This document shows, one piece after another, positions 41,980 to 54,293 of a stretch of 64,000 bases of DNA (positions are counted from its first letter, which is position 1; each line of letters begins with the position of its first letter). The translations under genes were made by a program, and so were the position numbers. The stretch is taken from the NCBI GenBank assembly GCA_947034895.1, contig OX344763.1:52947025-53011024 (forward strand), read 5' to 3'. The DNA comes from Rhytidiadelphus loreus. Lineage: Eukaryota > Streptophyta > Bryopsida > Hypnales > Hylocomiaceae. The notes under the pieces are model-generated. The model made no database searches, was not told where the DNA came from, and saw nothing but the letters and a program-made list of their open reading frames with translations.

Positions 41980-42620
41980 AAAAGAATTGCAACTTGCACC
42001 AGATGTTGACACATTCTTTTTTACTTGATTTTCATGAGTTCCAATTTTCTATGACATGATAATACAGCGCAAGGTTCGTGCATCAATTTCTAATTTATCG
42101 TTCAAGGACATTCAATGTTACCACCAAATGAATATTTCTTTGGATACATGGATTTAAGATGAATTACAACTTGCACCACATGATTGCACATTCTTTTCCA
42201 CTTGAATATCATAAGTTCCAATTTTCTAAGACATGAAAGTACAGCGCAAGGTTATGCATCAATTTCTAATTCCACGTCCAACGTCATTCAATGTTACCAC
42301 CAAATGAATATTTCTTTGGATACTTGGATTTAAGAAGAATTGCAACTTGCACCACATGATTGCACATTCTTTTTCACTTGAGTTTCATGAGTTCCAATTT
42401 CCTAAGACATGAAAGTACAGCGCAAGGTTCTGCATTAATTTCTAATTCAACGTCCAACGTCATTGAATGTTACCACCAAATGAATATTTCTTTGGATACT
42501 TGAATTTAAGAAGAATTGCAACTTGCACCCCATGATTGCACATTCTTTTTCACTTGAAGTTCAGGAGTTCCAATTTTTTATGACATGAATATACAGCGCA
42601 AGGTTCTGCATCAATTTCTA
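41980..42620. repeat. Block with 'gcaccccatg', copy 1 (offset 2,475)
   Basis: It matches 44,455-45,095 at +2,475 bp (14 monomers). Shared rare states are 'cacttgagtttcatgag', 'ttctgcattaatttc' followed by 'cattgaatg', and 'cttgcaccccatg'. The two differ at a handful of bases. Confidence 0.8.
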
Positions 42621-42732
42621 ATTCCACGTCCAACGTCATTGAATGTTACCCCCAAATGAATATTTCTTTGGATACTTGGATTTAAGAAGAATTGCAACTT
42701 GCACCACATGATTGCACATTCTTTTTCACTTG

Positions 42733-43263
42733 AATTTCATGAGTTCCAATTTCCTAAGACATGAAAGTACAGCGCAAGGTTCTGCATTAATTTCTAATTC
42801 AACGTCCAACGTCATTGACTGTTACCACCAAATGAATATTTCTTTGGATACTTGAATTTAAGAAGAATTGCAACATGCACCATATGATTGCACATTCTTT
42901 TTCACTTGAAGTTCATGAGTTCCAATTTTTCTATGACATGAATATACAGCGCAAGGTTTGTACATCAATTTCTAATTCAACGTCCAACGTCATTGAATGT
43001 TACCACCACATGAATATTTCTTTGGATATTTGGATTTAAGAAGAATTGCAACTTGCACCACATGTTTGCACATTCTTTTTCACTTGAATTTCATGAGTTC
43101 CAATTTTCTATGACATGAAAATACAGCGCAAGGTTCGTGCATCAATTTCTAATCTAACGTTCAAGGACATTCATTGTTACCACGAAATGAATAATTTTTT
43201 GGATACTTGGATTTAAGAAGAATTGCAACTTGCACCACATGATTGCACATTCTTTTTCACTTG
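42733..43263. repeat. 'tctgcatta / ttttt' block, copy 1 of 6
   Basis: Three monomers marked by 'ttctgcattaatttc', 'cattgactg', 'tacttgaatttaag', 'gcaacatgcacc', 'gaagttcatgag' and an extra T ('ccaatttttctatg'), then 'tctaatctaacg'. In the first monomer the missing base in 'ttctgcatt' and the extra T cancel, restoring 177 bp. The block is followed immediately by copy 2 at +531 bp. Confidence 0.85.
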
Positions 43264-43900
43264 AATTTCATGAGTTCCAATTTCCTAAGACATGAAAGTA
43301 CAGCGCAAGGTTCTGCATTAATTTCTAATTCAACGTCCAACGTCATTGACTGTTACCACCAAATGAATATTTCTTTGGATACTTGAATTTAAGAAGAATT
43401 GCAACATGCACCACATGATTGCACATTCTTTTTCACTTGAAGTTCATGAGTTCCAATTTTTCTATGACATGAATATACAGCGCAAGGTTTGTACATCAAT
43501 TTCTAATTCAACGTCCAACGTCATTGAATGTTACCACCACATGAATATTTCTTTGGATATTTGGATTTAAGAAGAATTGCAACTTGCACCACATGTTTGC
43601 ACATTCTTTTTCACTTGAATTTCATGAGTTCCAATTTTCTATGACATGAAAATACAGCGCAAGGTTCGTGCATCAATTTCTAATCTAACGTTCAAGGACA
43701 TTCATTGTTACCACGAAATGAATAATTTTTTGGATATTTGGATTTAAGAAGAATTGCAACTTGCACCACATGTTTGCACATTCTTTTTTACTTGAATTTC
43801 ATGAGTTCCAATTTTCTATGACATGAAAGTACAGCGCAAGGTTCGTGCATCAATTTCTAATTTATCGTTCAAGGACATTCAATGTTACCCCCAAATGAAT
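43264..43900. repeat. 'tctgcatta / ttttt' block, copy 2 of 6
   Basis: It shares the full set of linked variants with copy 1 and continues into a 'tttttacttgaatttcatg ... gacatgaaagtacag' monomer not present in copy 1, which is cut by this copy. Confidence 0.85.
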
Positions 43901-44454
43901 ATTTCTTTGGATACTTGGATTTAAGAAGAATTGCAACTTGCACCACATGATTGCACATTCTTTTTCACTTGAATTTCATGAGTTCCAATTTTCTATGACA
44001 TGATAATACAGCGCAAGGTTCGTGCATCAATTTCTAATTTATCGTTCAAGGACATTCAATGTTACCACCAAATGAATATTTCTTTGGATACTTGGATTTA
44101 AGAAGAATTGCAACTTGCACCACATGATTGCACATTCTTTTCCACTTGAATTTCATGAGTTCCAATTTTCTATGACATGATAATACAGCGCAAGGTTCGT
44201 GCATCAATTTCTAATTTATCGTTCAAGGACATTCAATGTTACCACCAAATGAATATTTCTTTGGATACTTGGATTTAAGAAGAATTACAACTTGCACCAC
44301 ATGATTGCACATTCTTTTCCACTTGAATATCATAAGTTCCAATTTTCTATGACATGATAATACAGCGCAAGGTTCGTGCATAAATTTCTAATTTATCGTT
44401 CAAGGACATTCAATGTTACCACCAAATGAATATTTCTTTGGATACTTGGATTTA

Positions 44455-45095
44455 AGAAGAATTGCAACTTGCACCAGATGTTTACACATTCTTCTTTACT
44501 TGATTTTCATGAGTTCCAATTTTCTATGACATGATAATACAGCGCAAGGTTCGTGCATCAATTTCTAATTTATCGTTCAAGGACATTCAATGTTACCACC
44601 AAATGAATATTTCTTTGGATACTTGGATTTAAGATGAATTGCAACTTGCACCACATGATTGCACATTCTTTTCCACTTGAATATCATAAGTTCCAATTTT
44701 CTAAGACATGAAAGTACAGCGCAAGGTTATGCATCAATTTCTAATTCCACGTCCAACGTCATTCAATGTTACCACCAAATGAATATTTCTCTGGATACTT
44801 GGATTTAAGAAGAATTGCAACTTGCACCACATGATTGCACATTCTTTTTCACTTGAGTTTCATGAGTTCCAATTTCCTAAGACATGAAAGTACAGCGCAA
44901 GGTTCTGCATTAATTTCTAATTCAACGTCCAACGTCATTGAATGTTACCACCAAATGAATATTTCTTTGGATACTTGAATTTAAGAAGAATTGCAACTTG
45001 CACCCCATGATTGCACATTCTTTTTCACTTGAAGTTCATGAGTTCCAATTTTTTATGACATGAATATACAGCGCAAGGTTCTGCATCAATTTCTA
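44455..45095. repeat. Block with 'gcaccccatg', copy 2
   Basis: Second copy of the 41,980-42,620 block, with private changes 'cttctttacttg' (~44,491) and 'atttctctggatac' (~44,786). It ends in a monomer that switches from the 'ttccacg' to the 'ttcaacg' state near 45,100. Confidence 0.8.
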
Positions 45096-45560
45096 ATTCA
45101 ACGTCCAACGTCATTGAATGTTACCACCACATGAATATTTCTTTGGATATTTGGATTTAAGAAGAATTGCAACTTGCACCACATGATTGCACATTCTTTT
45201 TCACTTGAATTTCATGAGTTCCAATTTTCTATGACATGAAAATACAGCGCAAGGTTCGTGCATCAATTTCTAATTTAACGTTCAAGGACATTCAATGTTA
45301 CCACCAAATGAATATTTCTTTGGATACTTGGATTTAAGAAGAATTGCAACTTGCACCAGATGTTTACACATTCTTTTTTACTTGATTTTCATGAGTTCCA
45401 ATTTTCTATGACATGATAATACAGCGCAAGGTTCGTGCATCAATTTCTAATTTATCGTTCAAGGACATTCAATGTTACCACCAAATGAATATTTCTTTGG
45501 ATACTTGGATTTAAGAAGAATTGCAACTTGCACCACATGATTGCACATTCTTTTTCACTT

Positions 45561-46196
45561 GAATTTCATGAGTTCCAATTTCCTAAGACATGAAAGTACA
45601 GCGCAAGGTTCTGCATTAATTTCTAATTCAACGTCCAACGTCATTGACTGTTACCACCAAATGAATATTTCTTTGGATACTTGAATTTAAGAAGAATTGC
45701 AACATGCACCACATGATTGCACATTCTTTTTCACTTGAAGTTCATGAGTTCCAATTTTTCTATGACATGAATATACAGCGCAAGGTTTGTACATCAATTT
45801 CTAATTCAACGTCCAACGTCATTGAATGTTACCACCACATGAATATTTCTTTGGATATTTGGATTTAAGAAGAATTGCAACTTGCACCACATGTTTGCAC
45901 ATTCTTTTTCACTTGAATTTCATGAGTTCCAATTTTCTATGACATGAAAATACAGCGCAAGGTTCGTGCATCAATTTCTAATCTAACGTTCAAGGACATT
46001 CATTGTTACCACGAAATGAATAATTTTTTGGATATTTGGATTTAAGAAGAATTGCAACTTGCACCACATGTTTGCACATTCTTTTTTACTTGAATTTCAT
46101 GAGTTCCAATTTTCTATGACATGAAAGTACAGCGCAAGGTTCGTGCATCAATTTCTAATTTATCGTTCAAGGACATTCAATGTTACCCCCAAATGA
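45561..46196. repeat. 'tctgcatta / ttttt' block, copy 3 of 6
   Basis: It lies 2,298 bp (13 monomers) after copy 2, with the same variants in the same order, including the extra T and 'tctaatctaacg'. Confidence 0.85.
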
Positions 46197-46204
46197 ATAT
46201 TTCT

Positions 46205-47060
46205 TTGGATACTTGGATTTAAGATGAATTGCAACTTGCACCACATGATTGCACATTCTTTTCCACTTGAATATCATAAGTTCCAATTTTCTAAGACATG
46301 AAAGTACAGCGCAAGGTTATGCATCAATTTCTAATTCCACGTCCAACGTCATTCAATGTTACCCCCAAATGAATATTTCTTTGGATACTTGGATTTAAGA
46401 AGAATTGCAACTTGCACCACATGATTGCACATTCTTTTTCACTTGAATTTCATGAGTTCCAATTTCCTAAGACATGAAAGTACAGCGCAAGGTTCTGCAT
46501 TAATTTCTAATTCAACGTCCAACGTCATTGACTGTTACCACCAAATGAATATTTCTTTGGATACTTGAATTTAAGAAGAATTGCAACATGCACCACATGA
46601 TTGCACATTCTTTTTCACTTGAAGTTCATGAGTTCCAATTTTTCTATGACATGAATATACAGCGCAAGGTTTGTACATCAATTTCTAATTCAACGTCCAA
46701 CGTCATTGAATGTTACCACCACATGAATATTTCTTTGGATATTTGGATTTAAGAAGAATTGCAACTTGCACCACATGTTTGCACATTCTTTTTCACTTGA
46801 ATATCATGAGTTCCAATTTTCTATGACATGAAAATACAGCGCAAGGTTCGTGCATCAATTTCTAATCTAACGTTCAAGGACATTCATTGTTACCACGAAA
46901 TGAATAATTTTTTGGATATTTGGATTTAAGAAGAATTGCAACTTGCACCACATGTTTGCACATTCTTTTTTACTTGAATTTCATGAGTTCCAATTTTCTA
47001 TGACATGAAAGTACAGCGCAAGGTTCGTGCATCAATTTCTAATTTATCGTTCAAGGACAT
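46205..47060. repeat. 'tctgcatta / ttttt' block, copy 4 of 6, with left extension
   Basis: The marker 'tctgcatta' is 884 bp (5 monomers) after that of copy 3. The longer block including its left part ('aagatgaattgc', 'ttatgcatc', 'ttaccccc') matches 51,335-52,190 at +5,130 bp (29 monomers). A private change is 'gaatatcatgag' near 46,803. Confidence 0.85.
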
Positions 47061-47758
47061 TCAATGTTACCACCAAATGAATATTTCTTTGGATACTTGG
47101 ATTTAAGAAGAATTGCAACTTGCACCACATGATTGCACATTCTTTTTCACTTGAATTTCATGAGTTCCAATTTTCTATGACATGATAATACAGCGCAAGG
47201 TTCGTGCATCAATTTCTAATTTATCGTTCAAGGACATTCAATGTTACCACCAAATGAATATTTCTTTGGATACTTGGATTTAAGAAGAATTGCAACTTGC
47301 ACCACATGATTGCACATTCTTTTCCACTTGAATATCATAAGTTCCAATTTTCTATGAAATGATAATACAGCGCAAGGTTCGTGCATCAATTTCTAATTTA
47401 TCGTTCAAGGACATTCAATGTTACCCCCAAATGAATATTTCTTTGGATACTTGGATTTAAGAAGAATTGCAACTTGCACCACATGATTGCACATTCTTTT
47501 CCACTTGAATATCATAAGTTCCAATTTTCTATGACATGATAATACAGCGCAAGGTTCGTGCATCAATTTCTAATTTATCGTTCAAGAACATTCAATGTTA
47601 CCACCAAATGAATATTTCTTTGGATACTTGGATTTAAGAAGAATTGCAACTTGCACCACATGATTGCACATTCTTTTCCACTTGAATATCATAAGTTCCA
47701 ATTTTCTATGACATGATAATACAGCGCAAGGTTCGTGCATCAATTTCTAATTTATCGT

Positions 47759-49080
47759 TCAACGACATTCAATGTTACCACCAAATGAATATTTCTTTGG
47801 ATACTTGGATTTAAGAAGAATTGCAACTTGCACCACATGATTGCACATTCTTTTCCACTTGAATATCATAAGTTCCAATTTTCTAAGACATGAAAGTACA
47901 GCGCAAGGTTCTGCATCAATTTCTAATTCAACGTCCAACGTCATTGAATGTTACCACCAAATGAATATTTCTTTGGATACTTGAATTTAAGAAGAATTGC
48001 AACTTGCACCACATGATTGCACATTCTTTTTCACTTGAATTTCATTTGTTCCAATTTTCTATGACATGAAAGTACAGCGCAAGGTTCGTGCATCAATTTC
48101 TAATTTATCGTTCAAGGACATTCAATGTTACCACCAAATGAATATTTCTTTGGATACTTGGATTTAAGAAGAATTGCAACTTGCACCACATGATTGCACA
48201 TTCTTTTCCACTTGAATACCATAAGTTCCAATTTTCTATGACATGAAAATACAGCGCAAGGTACGTGCATCAATTTCTAATTTATCGTTCAAGGACATTC
48301 AATGTTACCACCAAATGAATATTTCTTTGGATACTTGGATTTAAGAAGAATTGCAACTTGCACCACATGATTGCACATTCTTTTCCACTTGAATTTCATG
48401 AGTTCCAATTTTCTATGACATGATAATACAGCGCAAGGTTCGTGCATCAATTTCTAATTTAACGTTCAAGGACATTCATTGTTACCACGAAATGAATAAT
48501 TTTTTGGATATTTGGATTTAAGAAGAATTGCAGCTTGTACCACATGTTTGCACATTCTTTTTCACTTGAATTTCATGATTTCCAATTTTCTATGACATGA
48601 ATATACAGCGCAAGGTTCGTGCATCAATTTCTAATTTAACGTTCAAGGACATTCATTGTTACCACGAAATGAATAATTTTTTGGATATTTGGATTTAAGA
48701 AGAATTGCAGCTTGTACCACATGTTTGCACATTCTTTTTCACTTGAATTTCATGAGTTCCAATTTTCTATGACATGAATATACAGCGCAAGGTTCGTGCA
48801 TCAATTTCTAATTTATCGTTCAAGGACATTCAATGTTACCACCAAATGAATATTTCTTTGGATACTTGGATTTAAGAAGAATTGCAACTTGCACCACATG
48901 ATTGCACATTCTTTTCCACTTGAATATCATAAGTTCCAATTTTCTATGACATGAAAATACAGCGCAAGGTTCGTGCATCAATTTCTAATTTAACGTTCAA
49001 GGACATTCAATGTTACCACCAAATGAATATTTCTTTGGATACTTGGATTTAAGAAGAATTGCAACTTGCACCAGATGTTT
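47759..49080. repeat. Block recurring at about 53.4-54.9 kb
   Basis: The left part matches 53,420 onward at +5,661 bp (32 monomers), and both blocks contain 'gaataccataag' and the 'gcagcttgtaccacatg' monomer (48,529 and 48,706; 54,541). The right block has gained a 353-bp dimer (see 53,588-54,293), so the offset shifts inside the block. Confidence 0.7.
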
Positions 49081-49860
49081 ACACATTCTTTTTCACTTGA
49101 ATTTCATGAGTTCCAATTTTCTATGACATGATAATACAGCGCAAGGTTCGTGCATCAATTTCTAATTTATCGTTCAAGGACATTCAATGTTACCCCCAAA
49201 TGAATATTTCTTTGGATACTTGGATTTAAGAAGAATTGCAACTTGCACCACATGATTGCAAATTCTTTTCCACTTGAATATCATAAGTTCCAATTTTCTA
49301 AGACATGAAAGTACAGCGCAAGGTTCTGCATCAATTTCTAATTTAACGTTCAAGGACATTCATTGTTACCACGAAATGAATGATTTTTTGGATACTTGGA
49401 TTTAAGAAGAATTGCAGCTTGCACCACATGTTTGCACATTCTTTTTCACTTGAATTTCATGAGTTCCAATTTTCTATGACATGAATATACAGCGCAAGGT
49501 TCGTGCATCAATTTCTAATTTAACGTTCAAGGACATTCAATGTTACCACCAAATGAATATTTCTTTGGATACTTGGATTTAAGAAGAATTGCAACTTGCA
49601 CCACATGATTGCACATTCTTTTCCACTTGAATATCATAAGTTCCAATTTTCTATGACATGATAATACAGCGCAAGGTTCGTGCATCAATTTCTAATTTAT
49701 CGTTCAAGGACATTCAATGTTACCACCAAATGAATATTTCTTTGGATACTTGGATTTAAGAAGAATTACAACTTGCACCACATGATTGCACATTCTTTTC
49801 CACTTGAATATCATAAGTTCCAATTTTCTATGACATGATAATACAGCGCAAGGTTCGTGC
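49081..49860. repeat. Block recurring at about 55.27-56.2 kb, with a monomer deletion
   Basis: It matches the right block at +6,191 bp before about 49,327 and at +6,368 bp after 49,344; the 177-bp step is one monomer lost here or gained there. Shared rare states are 'gattgcaaattc' and 'gaatgattttttggatac'. Confidence 0.82.
49327..49343. other. Recombination scar: hybrid monomer junction
   Basis: The unit begins as a 'ttctgcatc' monomer and then, after the shared 17-bp stretch 49,327-49,343, continues as an 'aacgttcaaggacattcat' monomer. At 55.5-55.75 kb the two halves lie in separate, adjacent monomers. This places an unequal exchange within 17 bp. Confidence 0.78.
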
Positions 49861-50103
49861 ATGAATTTCTAATTTATCGTTCAAGGACATTCAATGTTAC
49901 CACCAAATGAATATTTCTTTGGATACTTGGATTTAAGAAGAATTGCAACTTGCACCACATGATTGCACATTCTTTTCCACTTGAATATCATAAGTTCCAA
50001 TTTTCTATGACATGATAATACAGCGCAAGGTTCGTGCATCAATTTCTAATTTATCGTTCAAGGACATTCAATGTTACCACCAAATGAATATTTCTTTGGA
50101 TAC

Positions 50104-51179
50104 TTGGATTTAAGAAGAATTGCAACTTGCACCACATGTTTGCACATTCTTTTTTACTTGAATTTCATGAGTTCCAATTTTCTATGACATGAAAGTACAG
50201 CGCAAGGTTCGTGCATCAATTTCTAATTTATCGTTCAAGGACATTCAATGTTACCCCCAAATGAATATTTCTTTGGATACTTGGATTTAAGAAGAATTGC
50301 AACTTGCACCACATGATTGCACATTCTTTTTCACTTGAATTTCATGAGTTCCAATTTTCTATGACATGATAATACAGCGCAAGGTTCGTGCATCAATTTC
50401 TAATTTATCGTTCAAGGACATTCAATGTTACCACCAAATGAATATTTCTTTGGATACTTGGATTTAAGAAGAATTGCAACTTGCACCACATGATTGCACA
50501 TTCTTTTTCACTTGAATTTCATGAGTTCCAATTTTCTATGACATGATAATACAGCGCAAGGTTCGTGCATCAATTTCTAATTTATCGTTCAAGGACATTC
50601 AATGTTACCACCAAATGAATATTTCTTTGGATACTTGGATTTAAGAAGAATTGCAACTTGCACCACATGTTTGCACATTCTTTTTCACTTGAATTTCATG
50701 AGTTCCAATTTTCTATGACATGAATATACAGCGCAAGGTTCGTGCATCACTTTCTAATTTAACGTTCAAGGACATTCAATGTTACCACCAAATGAATATT
50801 TCTTTGGATACTTGGATTTAAGAAGAATTGCAACTTGCACCACATGTTTGCACATTCTTTTTCACTTGAATTTCATGAGTTCCAATTTTCTATGACATGA
50901 ATATACAGCGCAAGGTTCGTGCATCAATTTCTAATTTAACGTTCAAGGACATTCAATGTTACCACCAAATGAATATTTCTTTGGATACTTGGATTTAAGA
51001 AGAATTGCAACTTGCACCACATGATTGCACATTCTTTTCCACTTGAATATCATAAGTTCCAATTTTCTATGACATCATAATACAGCGCAAGGTTCGTGCA
51101 TCAATTTCTAATTTATCGTTCAAGGACATTCAATGTTACCACCAAATGAATATTTCTTTGGATACTTGGATTTAAGAAG
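50104..51179. repeat. Six-monomer block, copy 1 (offset 1,946)
   Basis: It matches 52,050-53,125 at +1,946 bp (11 monomers). It contains the 'tttttacttgaatttcatg' monomer, several 'gacatgataatacag' monomers and two adjacent 'gacatgaatatacag' monomers. Differences include about 50,749 ('catcactttc' against 'catcaatttc') and about 51,070 ('gacatcat' against 'gacatgat'). Confidence 0.83.
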
Positions 51180-51334
51180 AATTGCAACTTGCACCACATG
51201 ATTGCACATTCTTTTCCACTTGAATATCATAAGTTCCAATTTTCTATGACATGATAATACAGCGCAAGGTTCGTGCATCAATTTCTAATTTATCGTTCAA
51301 GGACATTCAATGTTACCACCAAATGAATATTTCT

Positions 51335-52190
51335 TTGGATACATGGATTTAAGATGAATTGCAACTTGCACCACATGATTGCACATTCTTTTCCACTTGA
51401 ATATCATAAGTTCCAATTTTCTAAGACATGAAAGTACAGCGCAAGGTTATGCATCAATTTCTAATTCCACGTCCAACGTCATTCAATGTTACCCCCAAAT
51501 GAATATTTCTTTGGATACTTGGATTTAAGAAGAATTGCAACTTGCACCACATGATTGCACATTCTTTTTCACTTGAATTTCATGAGTTCCAATTTCCTAA
51601 GACATGAAAGTACAGCGCAAGGTTCTGCATTAATTTCTAATTCAACGTCCAACGTCATTGACTGTTACCACCAAATGAATATTTCTTTGGATACTTGAAT
51701 TTAAGAAGAATTGCAACATGCACCACATGATTGCACATTCTTTTTCACTTGAAGTTCATGAGTTCCAATTTTTCTATGACATGAATATACAGCGCAAGGT
51801 TTGTACATCAATTTCTAATTCAACGTCCAACGTCATTGAATGTTACCACCACATGAATATTTCTTTGGATATTTGGATTTAAGAAGAATTGCAACTTGCA
51901 CCACATGTTTGCACATTCTTTTTCACTTGAATTTCATGAGTTCCAATTTTCTATGACATGAAAATACAGCGCAAGGTTCGTGCATCAATTTCTAATCTAA
52001 CGTTCAAGGACATTCATTGTTACCACGAAATGAATAATTTTTTGGATATTTGGATTTAAGAAGAATTGCAACTTGCACCACATGTTTGCACATTCTTTTT
52101 TACTTGAATTTCATGAGTTCCAATTTTCTATGACATGAAAGTACAGCGCAAGGTTCGTGCATCAATTTCTAATTTATCGTTCAAGGACAT
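51335..52190. repeat. 'tctgcatta / ttttt' block, copy 5 of 6, with left extension
   Basis: Near-identical to 46,205-47,060. It is followed by the block that is duplicated at -1,946 bp, so two different blocks abut here. Confidence 0.85.
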
Positions 52191-53125
52191 TCAATGTTAC
52201 CCCCAAATGAATATTTCTTTGGATACTTGGATTTAAGAAGAATTGCAACTTGCACCACATGATTGCACATTCTTTTTCACTTGAATTTCATGAGTTCCAA
52301 TTTTCTATGACATGATAATACAGCGCAAGGTTCGTGCATCAATTTCTAATTTATCGTTCAAGGACATTCAATGTTACCACCAAATGAATATTTCTTTGGA
52401 TACTTGGATTTAAGAAGAATTGCAACTTGCACCACATGATTGCACATTCTTTTTCACTTGAATTTCATGAGTTCCAATTTTCTATGACATGATAATACAG
52501 CGCAAGGTTCGTGCATCAATTTCTAATTTATCGTTCAAGGACATTCAATGTTACCACCAAATGAATATTTCTTTGGATACTTGGATTTAAGAAGAATTGC
52601 AACTTGCACCACATGTTTGCACATTCTTTTTCACTTGAATTTCATGAGTTCCAATTTTCTATGACATGAATATACAGCGCAAGGTTCGTGCATCAATTTC
52701 TAATTTAACGTTCAAGGACATTCAATGTTACCACCAAATGAATATTTCTTTGGATACTTGGATTTAAGAAGAATTGCAACTTGCACCACATGTTTGCACA
52801 TTCTTTTTCACTTGAATTTCATGAGTTCCAATTTTCTATGACATGAATATACAGCGCAAGGTTCGTGCATCAATTTCTAATTTAACGTTCAAGGACATTC
52901 AATGTTACCACCAAATGAATATTTCTTTGGATACTTGGATTTAAGAAGAATTGCAACTTGCACCACATGATTGCACATTCTTTTCCACTTGAATATCATA
53001 AGTTCCAATTTTCTATGACATGATAATACAGCGCAAGGTTCGTGCATCAATTTCTAATTTATCGTTCAAGGACATTCAATGTTACCACCAAATGAATATT
53101 TCTTTGGATACTTGGATTTAAGAAG
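52050..53125. repeat. Six-monomer block, copy 2
   Basis: Second copy of the 50,104-51,179 block. It is preceded here by the 'tctgcatta / ttttt' block, whereas copy 1 is preceded by ordinary 177-bp monomers, so the junction near 50,104 / 52,050 is a clear block boundary. Confidence 0.83.
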
Positions 53126-53587
53126 AATTACAACTTGCACCACATGATTGCACATTCTTTTCCACTTGAATATCATAAGTTCCAATTTTCTATGACATGA
53201 TAATACAGCGCAAGGTTCGTGCATAAATTTCTAATTTATCGTTCAAGGACATTCAATGTTACCACCAAATGAATATTTCTTTGGATACTTGGATTTAAGA
53301 AGAATTGCAACTTGCACCACATGATTGCACATTCTTTTCCACTTGAATATCATAAGTTCCAATTTTCTATGACATGATAATACAGCGCAAGGTTCGTGCA
53401 TCAATTTCTAATTTATCGTTCAACGACATTCAATGTTACCACCAAATGAATATTTCTTTGGATACTTGGATTTAAGAAGAATTGCAACTTGCACCACATG
53501 ATTGCACATTCTTTTCCACTTGAATATCATAAGTTCCAATTTTCTAAGACATGAAAGTACAGCGCAAGGTTCTGCATCAATTTCTAA

Positions 53588-54293
53588 TTCAACGTCCAAC
53601 GTCATTGACTGTTACCACCAAATGAATATTTCTTTGGATACTTGAATTTAAGAAGAATTGCAACTTGCACCACATGATTGCACATTCTTTTTCACTTGAA
53701 TTTCATGAGTTCCAATTTTCTATGACATGAAAGTACAGCGCAAGGTTCGTGCATCAATTTCTAATTTATCGTTCAAGGACATTCAATGTTACCACCAAAT
53801 GAATATTTCTTTGGATATTTGGATTTAAGAAGAATTGCAACTTGCACCACATGATTGCACATTCTTTTCCACTTGAATACCATAAGTTCCAATTTTCTAT
53901 GACATGAAAATACAGCGCAAGGTTCTGCATCAATTTCTAATTCAACGTCCAACGTCATTGACTGTTACCACCAAATGAATATTTCTTTGGATACTTGAAT
54001 TTAAGAAGAATTGCAACTTGCACCACATGATTGCACATTCTTTTTCACTTGAATTTCATGAGTTCCAATTTTCTATGACATGAAAGTACAGCGCAAGGTT
54101 CGTGCATCAATTTCTAATTTATCGTTCAAGGACATTCAATGTTACCACCAAATGAATATTTCTTTGGATATTTGGATTTAAGAAGAATTGCAACTTGCAC
54201 CACATGATTGCACATTCTTTTCCACTTGAATACCATAAGTTCCAATTTTCTATGACATGAAAATACAGCGCAAGGTTCGTGCATCAATTTCTA
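53588..54293. repeat. Tandem 353-bp dimer duplication
   Basis: Two monomers at 53,588-53,940 recur at 53,941-54,293, sharing 'cattgactg', 'tacttgaatttaag' and 'gaataccataag'. One unit is 176 bp ('ttctgcatc') and the other 177 bp. Confidence 0.85.
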
